The notes below the pieces were generated by a model. It saw nothing but the letters and a program-made list of their open reading frames with translations. It was not told where the DNA came from and made no database searches. Position numbers and translations under genes: made by a program. DNA of 51,805 bases from Acidimicrobiales bacterium (lineage in GTDB: Bacteria > Actinomycetota > Acidimicrobiia > Acidimicrobiales > MedAcidi-G1), in NCBI GenBank assembly GCA_022452035.1, contig JAKURV010000017.1, positions 1 to 51,805 on the forward strand, given 5' to 3'. Each line of letters starts with the position of its first letter. Positions within the stretch are counted from its first letter, which is position 1. This document shows positions 35,507-42,916 of the stretch, piece after piece.

Positions 35507-36007
35507 ATGGACACGATGACCCTCGACACCCGAGCCCTCCAGCTTCCGCTCGATTTCTCTGACGGTGCCGGGCCCGCTTCGCCATACCGGCCCTCTCCGG
35601 CCCCGTCGGCCCTACGGCGCCTGGTAGCCGACGTCCTATCGGCCGAACCGGCTGCAGTTGCCGCCCGGCGCGAGGCGACCCCGGTCCGCCCGACGGCTAC
35701 CAGCCTGACCGTCTACCGCCGCCGCCGCCTGCTGGTTGCCGTGACCCTCGGCCTCCTAGCCTCCGCTCTCTCCCTCCTAGGCGGCGAGCTGGTCGCCCGG
35801 GTCACCGGCACGCCCGGATCGGCCGTCGTCGAGGCGGCAGGCGAGCCCGTGGTTTATGTGGTCCAGCCGGGTGACACGCTGTGGTCCATCGCCGAGCGGA
35901 TCACCCCGGACGACCGCGACATCCGCCACACCGTGGACCGCCTGGCCGCGTCCACCGGTGGGGCGATGCTCCAGCCGGGACAGCGGGTCGTCCTGCCCTC
36001 CAGCTAA
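35507..36007 (+). CDS. LysM membrane protein, probable SOS cell-division inhibitor
   Basis: The product has about 166 residues: a cytoplasmic N-terminus of some 65 residues, one membrane helix (LLVAVTLGLLASALSLLGG), and an extracytoplasmic LysM motif (VYVVQPGDTLWSIAERI through LQPGQRVVLP). LysM binds peptidoglycan. Divergent neighbours of lexA with this layout include YneA in Bacillus and Rv2719c/ChiZ in mycobacteria, both damage-induced and linked to a division block. The four SOS-like sites upstream support the same role; that role is inference. ATG 35507 is preferred for its AGGATG at suitable distance; ATG 35498 is in frame just upstream. Confidence 0.83.
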   Translation: MDTMTLDTRALQLPLDFSDGAGPASPYRPSPAPSALRRLVADVLSAEPAAVAARREATPVRPTATSLTVYRRRRLLVAVTLGLLASALSLLGGELVARVTGTPGSAVVEAAGEPVVYVVQPGDTLWSIAERITPDDRDIRHTVDRLAASTGGAMLQPGQRVVLPSS

Positions 36008-36038
36008 ACCAGCGTCGTCGCCGGATTCGATCCCGTGC

Positions 36039-36800
36039 CTAGGAGACCAGGTACCGGCAGAAGAGGAACCCGTCCTCAGACAGCACCCGGTGCAGACCGA
36101 GGCGGATCGGCACGGCCAGGCTGGGACCGTCCAGCAGGGCCCGGCCCCCGAGGCCCACGCCACCGACCAGCATCGGCGAAATCGACACGCACAGCTCGTC
36201 TACCAGGCCTGCAGCGAACAGTTGGTGGTTGAGGTGTGGCCCACCCTCGCACAGCACCGTCCGCGCTCCGATGTCGTTGAGGGTGGCCAGGAGCCCGGTC
36301 AAGTCCACCAGCGTCTCACCGCACACCACCAGCTCAGCCAGCGGCTCCAGGGCAGCCCGGCGGTCGGCAGGAGAACTCGAGACGGTAGCCACCAGGGGTG
36401 CCGGATCACCGGGGTCGTTCTCGGCAAACAGGGGGAGGGTGGGGTCAAGGTCCAGGGAGCCGGACACCACCACCAGGCGGGGCCTCGGGGCCCGTCCCTC
36501 GGCGGCGCGTCGGGAAGCCACCGGACCGGCGGGGTCTTGAGGCGGTCGGTAGCCCTCAGCTCGCACGGTTCCTGCACCGACCAGGACCATGTCGGACAGC
36601 CCACGGAGCGCCTGAAAGACGTGGCGGTCGCCGGTTCCGCCGAGGCCGCCCGACCGACCGGCCACCGTCGTGGCACCGTCCATGGAGGCCACCATGTTGA
36701 CGACCACCCACGGACGACCCGGGGGAGCCGGCCGGTCGTCGCCGAGATAAGCCTCGACCGGGTCAACCTCGGGCCCGTCGCTGGGGTGGAGGATTCGCAC
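36039..36800 (-). CDS. RibD C-terminal-type (pyrimidine) reductase
   Basis: The 253-residue protein belongs to the RibD_C/dihydrofolate-reductase-like fold. The start VVVNMVASMDGATTVAGRSG is the substrate/NADPH region; SDMVLVGAGTVRAEGYRPP and ARTVLCEGGPHLNHQL are further family motifs. It lacks the deaminase domain of full RibD. The riboflavin operon in this window has no ribD, so this could supply the 5-amino-6-ribosylamino-uracil reductase step. A related stand-alone mycobacterial enzyme (Rv2671) can also reduce folates, so the role is not certain. GTG 36800 is chosen for its TACCGT at 6 bases. Confidence 0.85.
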   Translation of the reverse strand: MRILHPSDGPEVDPVEAYLGDDRPAPPGRPWVVVNMVASMDGATTVAGRSGGLGGTGDRHVFQALRGLSDMVLVGAGTVRAEGYRPPQDPAGPVASRRAAEGRAPRPRLVVVSGSLDLDPTLPLFAENDPGDPAPLVATVSSSPADRRAALEPLAELVVCGETLVDLTGLLATLNDIGARTVLCEGGPHLNHQLFAAGLVDELCVSISPMLVGGVGLGGRALLDGPSLAVPIRLGLHRVLSEDGFLFCRYLVS

Positions 36801-36806
36801 GGCGCG

Positions 36807-36812
36807 ACGGTA
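36807..36812 (-). promoter_or_regulatory. -10 element TACCGT, leaderless start of the reductase
   Basis: On the minus strand TACCGT is followed by CGCGCC and the GTG at 36800. No Shine-Dalgarno lies between. Confidence 0.6.
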
Positions 36813-36824
36813 TCCGGTCCAGGC

Positions 36825-36885
36825 TGTGGACAACCCCGTGGTCGTCCACCGGGAATTCCACAACCAATCCCCCTATCGGTCCACA
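36825..36885. promoter_or_regulatory. Cluster of DnaA-box-like sites upstream of nrdJ
   Basis: TGTGGACAA (36825-36833) is the exact complement of the actinobacterial DnaA box TTGTCCACA. Three weaker plus-strand sites follow: TCGTCCACC (36842-36850), AATTCCACA (36854-36862) and CGGTCCACA (36877-36885). The last overlaps the space just upstream of a candidate nrdJ -10 (TAGGTT, 36898). DnaA is known to bind RNR promoters in some bacteria. Its binding here is inference. Confidence 0.45.
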
Positions 36886-36897
36886 GGCTGGTGTCCG

Positions 36898-37146
36898 TAG
36901 GTTCCCCCTCGTGGTCGGTGGCGGTCGGCTCGGCACGAACCATCACCCCGACCCGTTGGGGTGACGCTGGGAGGTCCGCACCATCCGTCGCGACGGGTGG
37001 AGCCCGGGTCTCCTCGACCTGGGCCAGCCGCTGTCGGCCACGACCTCGGAGGTCGTCGGGGCACCGGAAGGGTGTCACCGAGGGGCCGTACCATCGGTAC
37101 GGGTAGACCCAGAATCGACAAGGACCGCAGGAGGGCGGAAGGGCAC
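36898..37146 (+). promoter_or_regulatory. Structured leader of nrdJ
   Basis: Starting from a possible -10 (TAGGTT, 36898-36903), about 240 bases precede nrdJ without a gene. Four hairpins can be drawn: TCACCCC/GGGGTGA (36943-36964), CCATCCGTC/GACGGGTGG (36981-37000), ACGACCT/AGGTCGT (37040-37056) and CCGTACC/GGTACGG (37086-37102). An alternative -10, TACCAT at 37089, would leave a short leader. AGGAGGGCGG is the Shine-Dalgarno. I do not find the conserved boxes of a cobalamin riboswitch, nor a clear NrdR box. Confidence 0.45.
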
Positions 37147-39930
37147 ATGTCGCTGGCATCGGAGCGGGGGATCCTGGGGATCCGCCGCCGCTTCACTACC
37201 CCGGAGACCGACCCCTACGACCAGGTGGCGTGGGAACACCGGACCTCTCGCCTGGTTGACCACCGCGACGGCAGCGTGGCCTTCGAACAGGACGACGTCG
37301 AAGTGCCGTCCTCCTGGTCGTTAAATGCCACCAACATCCTCGCCCAGAAGTACTTCCGGGGGCCGCTAGGCAGCCCGGAGCGCGAGGGCTCGTTGCGCCA
37401 GGTCGCAGACCGAGTGGCCGGAGCGATCGCCGACTGGGGCCTGCGTGACGGCTACTTCGTCGACGGCGACGAGGCCGACGCCTTCGCCGCCGAGCTCCGG
37501 TACCTGATCGTGACCCAGCGGGCAGCCTTCAACTCGCCGGTGTGGTTCAACATCGGCGTTCCCGGCGTGCCCCAACAGGCCTCGGCTTGCTTCATCCTCT
37601 CCGTGGACGACGAGATGTCATCCATCCTTAACTGGTACGTCGAGGAGGGGACCATCTTCAAGGGCGGTTCCGGTTCTGGCGTCAACCTGAGCGCAATCCG
37701 GTCAAGCCGGGAGGTGTTGAGGGGCGGCGGGAATGCCAGCGGGCCGGTGAGCTTCATGAGGGGTGCCGACGCGTCGGCCGGCACCATTAAGAGCGGAGGC
37801 AAGACCCGACGGGCGGCCAAGATGGTGATCCTCGACGCCGACCATCCCGACGTCGGGGACTTCATCTGGTGCAAGGCCCGTGAGGAGCGCAAGGTGCGGG
37901 TACTGGCCGAGGCCGGCTTCGACGTCGGCTTCGACGGCGCCGACAGCCACTCCATCATGTACCAGAACGCCAACAACTCGGTCCGGGTCACCGACGAGTT
38001 CATGCAGGCCGTCGAGTCCGACGGCGACTGGGACCTCCGGGCAGTTACCGACAGCGCGGTAATCGAAACGGTTCGGGCCCGCGGCCTCTTCCGGCAGATG
38101 GCCCAGGCGGCATGGGAGTGCGCCGATCCCGGCGTCCAGTTCGATACCACCATCAACCGCTGGCACACCGCGTCCAACTCCGGCCGGATCACGGCCAGCA
38201 ACCCTTGCTCCGAGTATGTCCACCTCGATGACTCGGCCTGCAATCTGGCCAGCCTGAACCTGCTGGCCTTCCTCGGGTCCACCGACGACGAGACGGCGGG
38301 TATCGGAGGTTTCGACGTAGACGGCTTCTGCCACGCGGTCGAGGTGATGCTCACCGCCCAGGAGATCCTGGTCGGTAACGCCGACTACCCGACGGTGGCC
38401 ATCGGGGAGACCACGCGGGCCTTCCGCCAACTGGGTCTCGGCTATGCCAACCTGGGCGCCCTCCTGATGGCCCTCGGCCTGCCCTACGACAGCGACGAGG
38501 GTCGGTCAGTGGCCGCCGCTGTCACCTCCCTGATGACCGGACACGCCTACCGGACTTCGGCCCGGTTGGCCGACCGGATGGGCCCCTTCGACGGCTACGA
38601 GCACAACCGGGAACCCATGCTGGGCGTCCTGGACATGCACCGGGAGGCTGCCGAGATGCTGGACGACGACGTGGCACCCGAGCTGGTGGACGCTGGCCGG
38701 ACGGCGTGGTTCGAGGCCTGTGCCCTTGCTCAACGCGTTGGGGTGAGAAACAGCCAGGCCACGGTCCTGGCCCCCACGGGCACCATCGGCCTGCTCATGG
38801 ACTGCGACACCACGGGCATCGAACCGGACCTCAGCCTGGTGAAGCACAAGCGCCTGGTCGGGGGCGGCACTATGTCGATCGTCAACCGCACCGTTCCCCG
38901 TGCACTGGCCCGGCTGGGCTACGACGACCAACAGGCGACTGCCATCCTGGCCTGGATCGACGAGCACCAGACGGTGGTCGGCTGCCCGGAGGTTCGGGCC
39001 GAGCACGTGGCCGTGTTCGCCACCTCCATGGGCGACAACCCCATCCACCACATGGGCCACATCCGGATGATGGGGGCCGTCCAACCGTTCCTGTCCGGGG
39101 CCATCTCCAAGACCTGCAACATGCCCGAGGACGTCACCGTCGATGACGTCGAGGAGCTGTACATGGAGTCGTGGCGGCTCGGCCTGAAGGCGGTCGCCAT
39201 CTACCGGGACAACTGCAAGGTGGCTCAGCCCCTGTCCACCGGCCACGAATCGACGCCGGAGCCAGCCGCCGCCGTCGAGGATGTCACCGCGGCCCTGGCC
39301 GAACCGGTCCGCCGCCGACTGCCGCGGCGCCGCCGGTCCCGCACCCTCGAGTTCCGGGTAGCGGACTGCAAGGGCTTCGTCACCGTCGGTGAGTACGACG
39401 ACGGCCGTCCGGGAGAGGTGTTCGTCCGCGTCTCCAAGCAGGGTTCGACCCTGGCCGGGATCATGGACGCCTTCGCCATCTCGCTCAGCCACGGCCTGCA
39501 ATACGGCGTTCCGCTTCGGGCCTTCGTCGACGCGTTCACCGGGATGCGGTTCGAACCGGCCGGAATGACCGACGATCCCGACCTCCGAATCTCCACCAGC
39601 CTCATCGACTACCTGTTCCGACGCCTGGCCGTCGAGTACCTGACCGCCGAGGAGCGGGCCGAACTGAACATCTTGACCACTAGCGAACGCACCCAGCCCA
39701 CCCTGCCCGGCGTAGAGGAGTCCGTCACCGAGACCCGTCAGGGATCCGAAGTACCGCCAGACCCCCCCACCGTTCCGTCGGCCACCCAGTTTGCCGCTCA
39801 CCTGGCCCTCGGGTCCCTGGGCGCTTCCGGAGCCGACGCCCCCATGTGCATGCAGTGCGGCGTGTCCATGCAGCGCGCCGGGTCCTGTTACGTATGCGCC
39901 GACTGCGGTGCCACCAGCGGGTGCTCGTGA
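37147..39930 (+). CDS. nrdJ: Vitamin B12-dependent ribonucleotide reductase (class II)
   Basis: NrdJ makes deoxyribonucleotides with adenosylcobalamin as radical source and needs no oxygen. The 927-residue protein includes the first redox cysteine (QQASACFILSV), the active-site loop NPCSEYVHLDDSACNLASLN, the phosphate-binding region TGTIGLLMDCDTTGIEPD, and a C-terminal TSCPD-like domain. It ends in a zinc-ribbon-like tail with MCMQCGVSMQ and CYVCADCG. ATG 37147 has AGGAGGG upstream. An in-frame extension to 36961 runs through the leader and looks spurious. tdk follows after 28 bases, a sensible dNTP-supply pairing. Confidence 0.96.
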   Translation: MSLASERGILGIRRRFTTPETDPYDQVAWEHRTSRLVDHRDGSVAFEQDDVEVPSSWSLNATNILAQKYFRGPLGSPEREGSLRQVADRVAGAIADWGLRDGYFVDGDEADAFAAELRYLIVTQRAAFNSPVWFNIGVPGVPQQASACFILSVDDEMSSILNWYVEEGTIFKGGSGSGVNLSAIRSSREVLRGGGNASGPVSFMRGADASAGTIKSGGKTRRAAKMVILDADHPDVGDFIWCKAREERKVRVLAEAGFDVGFDGADSHSIMYQNANNSVRVTDEFMQAVESDGDWDLRAVTDSAVIETVRARGLFRQMAQAAWECADPGVQFDTTINRWHTASNSGRITASNPCSEYVHLDDSACNLASLNLLAFLGSTDDETAGIGGFDVDGFCHAVEVMLTAQEILVGNADYPTVAIGETTRAFRQLGLGYANLGALLMALGLPYDSDEGRSVAAAVTSLMTGHAYRTSARLADRMGPFDGYEHNREPMLGVLDMHREAAEMLDDDVAPELVDAGRTAWFEACALAQRVGVRNSQATVLAPTGTIGLLMDCDTTGIEPDLSLVKHKRLVGGGTMSIVNRTVPRALARLGYDDQQATAILAWIDEHQTVVGCPEVRAEHVAVFATSMGDNPIHHMGHIRMMGAVQPFLSGAISKTCNMPEDVTVDDVEELYMESWRLGLKAVAIYRDNCKVAQPLSTGHESTPEPAAAVEDVTAALAEPVRRRLPRRRRSRTLEFRVADCKGFVTVGEYDDGRPGEVFVRVSKQGSTLAGIMDAFAISLSHGLQYGVPLRAFVDAFTGMRFEPAGMTDDPDLRISTSLIDYLFRRLAVEYLTAEERAELNILTTSERTQPTLPGVEESVTETRQGSEVPPDPPTVPSATQFAAHLALGSLGASGADAPMCMQCGVSMQRAGSCYVCADCGATSGCS

Positions 39931-39958
39931 CCGCTCGGCTTGCACCCGAGGTCCGCTG

Positions 39959-40615
39959 ATGGCCGTGTTGCGGTTCTCCTTCGGGACGATGGGCTCCGGC
40001 AAGAGCACCCTGGCTCTCCAGATCCACCACAACCTGAAGCAGCGCGGCCTGCAAGGGATCCTCTGCAGCCAACTAGACCGTTCGGGTGGCAAGGTCTCCA
40101 GTGCCTTAGGGGTCTCGGCCGACGCTGTGGAGGTCGGACCCAAGTTGGACCTGTTCGAGATGGCCCTGGCCGTGGCATCCCGCCGGGGCAGCCTCGACTA
40201 CCTGGTTTGCGACGAGGCCCAGTTCTACCGTCCCGAACAGATTGGCCAACTGGCCCGCATCGTCGACGAGTTAGGGGCCGACGTGTTCGCCTTTGGTCTG
40301 CTGACCACCTTCCAAGGTGAGCTATTCGAGGGCACCAGGCGGCTGCTGGAATTGGCCGACGAGCGGGTCGAGGTCCAGGTTGAGGCCCGCTGCTGGTGCG
40401 GGTCGCGGGCCACTCACAACGCCCGTCTGGTGGACGGCGTGCAGGTCTACGACGGCAAACTGTTCGTTATCGACGACCCGAATGACGAACGGGTGACCTA
40501 CGAGTTGCGTTGCCGGCGCCACTGGCTGTCCGGCCAATCTGGTCCAGTGGCCGGCCAGGGAGAGGCCCCGGAACGGTCCGGGTCAGAGACCGAGCCGGCT
40601 CGTCAGGTGGTTTGA
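39959..40615 (+). CDS. tdk: Thymidine kinase
   Basis: Tdk phosphorylates thymidine in the salvage pathway. The 218-residue protein has the P-loop GTMGSGKSTLALQ near residue 9 and the Walker-B-like DYLVCDEAQFYRPEQI. A later AFGLLTTFQGELFEG lasso region and cysteines in RCWCGSRATHN and LRCRRHW could form the zinc site of type II thymidine kinases. It is longer than the minimal family by a C-terminal tail. Its last 33 bases overlap the 3' end of the convergent NTF2-like gene. Confidence 0.94.
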   Translation: MAVLRFSFGTMGSGKSTLALQIHHNLKQRGLQGILCSQLDRSGGKVSSALGVSADAVEVGPKLDLFEMALAVASRRGSLDYLVCDEAQFYRPEQIGQLARIVDELGADVFAFGLLTTFQGELFEGTRRLLELADERVEVQVEARCWCGSRATHNARLVDGVQVYDGKLFVIDDPNDERVTYELRCRRHWLSGQSGPVAGQGEAPERSGSETEPARQVV

Positions 40616-41035
40616 CAGGTCCCCGACCAGGTCGGCCCGGTAGGTCCGCTCGCTGAACCTCCAGGACCCGCCCACCATCTCGAACCGGTCGAGGTAACGG
40701 CCGCTTATGACCGGTTGCAACGGCCCGCCGTCGACCTGTTGGAACACCGTGTAAGTGCTGCGGCAGGCGGCCGTTCCCGCCTCTTCGTCGACCTCCAGGA
40801 TGGGGGTGCCGACCAGGTGGCGGGTCCGTGGGGTTCCGTCGGCGTGGATCCGGATCAGCGAGGTCCAGAGGGCCAGCAGCCCGTCGCGGTCCACGACCAC
40901 CGGGGGCTCAGCATCAGCGTCCAGGACCACCCGGGCGTGGGCGAACAGGTCAACGCACTCCTCGAGGCGGCCGGCGTCCATCAACTCGGCGTACCTGTAT
41001 AGGAGGTTGGCGATCAGCGTGTCGGCGGTGGTCAC
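40583..41035 (-). CDS. NTF2-like/SnoaL-type nuclear transport factor 2 family protein
   Basis: The 150-residue protein has the cone-shaped NTF2 fold pattern: an N-terminal helix pair (LIANLLYRYAELMDAGRLEE), CVDLFAHARVVLD, a catalytic-pocket-like TRHLVGTPILEVD, and C-terminal strands GRYLDRFEMVGGSWRFSER. Members act as small-molecule isomerases, hydratases or dehydratases; I cannot assign the substrate. GTG 41035 has a TAGGTT hexamer 6 bases upstream. It is divergent from the acyl-CoA dehydrogenase gene and overlaps tdk tail to tail by 33 bases. Confidence 0.82.
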   Translation of the reverse strand: MTTADTLIANLLYRYAELMDAGRLEECVDLFAHARVVLDADAEPPVVVDRDGLLALWTSLIRIHADGTPRTRHLVGTPILEVDEEAGTAACRSTYTVFQQVDGGPLQPVISGRYLDRFEMVGGSWRFSERTYRADLVGDLSNHLTSRLGL

Positions 41036-41041
41036 CGCAGG

Positions 41042-41047
41042 AACCTA
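41042..41047 (-). promoter_or_regulatory. -10 element TAGGTT, leaderless start of the NTF2-like gene
   Basis: On the minus strand TAGGTT is followed by CCTGCG and GTG 41035. It forms a divergent pair with the element at 41087. Confidence 0.55.
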
Positions 41048-41086
41048 ACCCCGAACGCCGATCCCGAACCGCCGGGGAGTGGGCGG

Positions 41087-41092
41087 TAGCGT
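41087..41092 (+). promoter_or_regulatory. -10 element TAGCGT, leaderless start of the acyl-CoA dehydrogenase
   Basis: TAGCGT is followed by GCGCCC and ATG 41099, without a Shine-Dalgarno. Confidence 0.6.
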
Positions 41093-41098
41093 GCGCCC

Positions 41099-42901
41099 AT
41101 GACCGACTACCGGCCGCCGTTAGCCGACATTCGTCTGGTCCTGGACGAGATCGCCGACATCGCCGCCATCTGCGAGCTGCCCAACTTCGAACACGTAGAC
41201 CGGGAGATCGTCGACGGCGTACTGGACGAGCTGGGGCGGTTCGTGGCTGAGGTCGTGGCGCCGGTCAACCGGATCGGTGATGAGGAGGGTTGCTCGGTTA
41301 CCGACGGTGTGGTCACCGTTCCCGACGCGTTCGGCAAAGCGTGGGACATGTACGTCGAGTCCGGGTGGGGGGCCATCTCGCAGGACCCTGACTACGGGGG
41401 CGGAGGCTTCCCGGGCACCGTTCAGACAGTGATGACCGAGATGCTGGCCACCGCCTCGCGAGCCTGGTCGATGGGGCCGATGTTGACCGTAGGGGCCCTG
41501 GACGCCCTGCACACCTTTGCCGACGAGGGCATGAAGGAGACCTACCTGCCGCGGATGGTGACCGGCGAGTGGTCGGGCACCATGAACCTGACCGAACCAC
41601 AGGCCGGTTCCGATGTGGGCGCCCTGACCACCCGGGCCGTACCCGGAGACGACGGCACCTACCGAATCTTTGGGACCAAGATCTTCATCACCTTCGGCGA
41701 GCACGAGCTCGCGGAGAACATCATCCAACTGGTCCTGGCCCGGACCCCGGACAGCCCCCCCGGCACAAGGGGTATCTCCCTCTTCGTGGTCCCCAAGTAC
41801 CTAGTCGGCGACGACGGGAGTCTGGGGGAACGCAACGACTACACCTGCGTGTCGGTCGAGCACAAGCTGGGCCTACATGCCAGCCCGACGTGCGTGCTTT
41901 CGTACGGAGACGCAGGCGACGGCGCGGTGGGCTACTTGGTGGGCGAGGAACACCAGGGCATGCGGTACATGTTCAAGATGATGAACAACGCCCGCCTTGG
42001 GGTGGGCGTGGAGGGCCTGGCCGTCACCGAGAGGGCCCTGCAGCAGGCTGCCGACTACGCCGGGGAGCGACGCCAGGGACGGGCCATCGGTGGTCCCGCC
42101 GGTGAACAGGCGGTCATCGTGGACCACGCCGACGTCCGACGGATGCTGTTGACCATGCGGGCCTACGTTGACGCCATGCGGTGCCTTCTCTACCTGAACT
42201 CGGCGACCCTCGACATGGCCACCCACCACCCGGACGAGACAGTCCGCCAGAAGGCCTCCGAGAGGGCCGAGTTGCTGACCCCCATCTCCAAGGCCTGGTG
42301 CACAGACGTGGGCGTCGAAATGACCTCATTGGGCATCCAGGTCCACGGGGGATATGGCTACATCGAGGAGACGGGAGCCGCGCAGCATTTCCGGGACTCC
42401 CGGATCTCGCCCATCTACGAGGGCACCAACGGCATTCAGGCCATGGACCTCGTAGGTCGCAAGTTGCCCATGCGCGAGGGCGGGGTCATGGGCGACCTCC
42501 TCGTTGAGATGGCAGCCATCGATTCTGACCTGGCCGCGGCGGGCGAGGATTTCGTGACCATCCGCAGCGGCCTAGCCGATGCCCGGTCGGCCATGGAGGA
42601 GGCCACCTCGTGGCTGATGGCCCACGGGCTGGCCGACCCGAACGACGCTCTGGCCGGTGCCACTCCGTACCTGAGGATGTTTGGCCAGCTGGCGGGCGGG
42701 TGGCTCCTGGCTCGCCTCGCCCTGGGTGCCCGCCGTCGACTCGACGCTGGCGAGGGCGATGCCGACCACCTGGCTACCAAAGTGGTGGTCGCCCGCTTCT
42801 ACGCAGAACAGTTGCTGCCCGTGGTCCGCGCCCAGCTCGGGGCGGTCACCGCCGGCGCCGGGGACCTGTACGCCGTGCCCGCCGACGGCTTCTCGGCCTA
42901 A
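41099..42901 (+). CDS. Acyl-CoA dehydrogenase, DmdC/AidB-like long type
   Basis: The 600-residue flavoprotein belongs to the long acyl-CoA dehydrogenase subfamily that includes 3-methylmercaptopropionyl-CoA dehydrogenase DmdC. Visible signatures are SQDPDYGGGGFPGTVQT, MNLTEPQAGSDVGALTT (FAD/substrate binding), KIFITFGEHEL, VHGGYGYIEE and the catalytic glutamate in ISPIYEGTNGIQAMDLVGRK. A C-terminal helical extension of some 130 residues is typical of this group. DmdC acts in DMSP demethylation, but the subfamily also contains ordinary fatty acyl-CoA enzymes, and no dmdA, dmdB or dmdD is in the window. Exact substrate is open. Confidence 0.88.
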   Translation: MTDYRPPLADIRLVLDEIADIAAICELPNFEHVDREIVDGVLDELGRFVAEVVAPVNRIGDEEGCSVTDGVVTVPDAFGKAWDMYVESGWGAISQDPDYGGGGFPGTVQTVMTEMLATASRAWSMGPMLTVGALDALHTFADEGMKETYLPRMVTGEWSGTMNLTEPQAGSDVGALTTRAVPGDDGTYRIFGTKIFITFGEHELAENIIQLVLARTPDSPPGTRGISLFVVPKYLVGDDGSLGERNDYTCVSVEHKLGLHASPTCVLSYGDAGDGAVGYLVGEEHQGMRYMFKMMNNARLGVGVEGLAVTERALQQAADYAGERRQGRAIGGPAGEQAVIVDHADVRRMLLTMRAYVDAMRCLLYLNSATLDMATHHPDETVRQKASERAELLTPISKAWCTDVGVEMTSLGIQVHGGYGYIEETGAAQHFRDSRISPIYEGTNGIQAMDLVGRKLPMREGGVMGDLLVEMAAIDSDLAAAGEDFVTIRSGLADARSAMEEATSWLMAHGLADPNDALAGATPYLRMFGQLAGGWLLARLALGARRRLDAGEGDADHLATKVVVARFYAEQLLPVVRAQLGAVTAGAGDLYAVPADGFSA

Positions 42902-42916
42902 TCGGGACAACCCACG

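Noticed and set aside
36824-36900. NrdR box pair
   Set aside because: The CCACA/TGTGG elements do not form two 16-base palindromes with a three-turn spacing. They fit DnaA boxes better.
36898-37146. Cobalamin riboswitch before B12-dependent nrdJ
   Set aside because: I looked for the B12 box (AGYCMGGAGACC-like) and the GGTG/GCCACTG conserved segments in the sense strand and did not find them; a GGAGACC-like string occurs only on the opposite strand, without the rest of the aptamer.
36961-37146. N-terminal extension of nrdJ
   Set aside because: The added 62 residues are Pro/Arg/Gly-rich without homology, and a good Shine-Dalgarno stands before ATG 37147.
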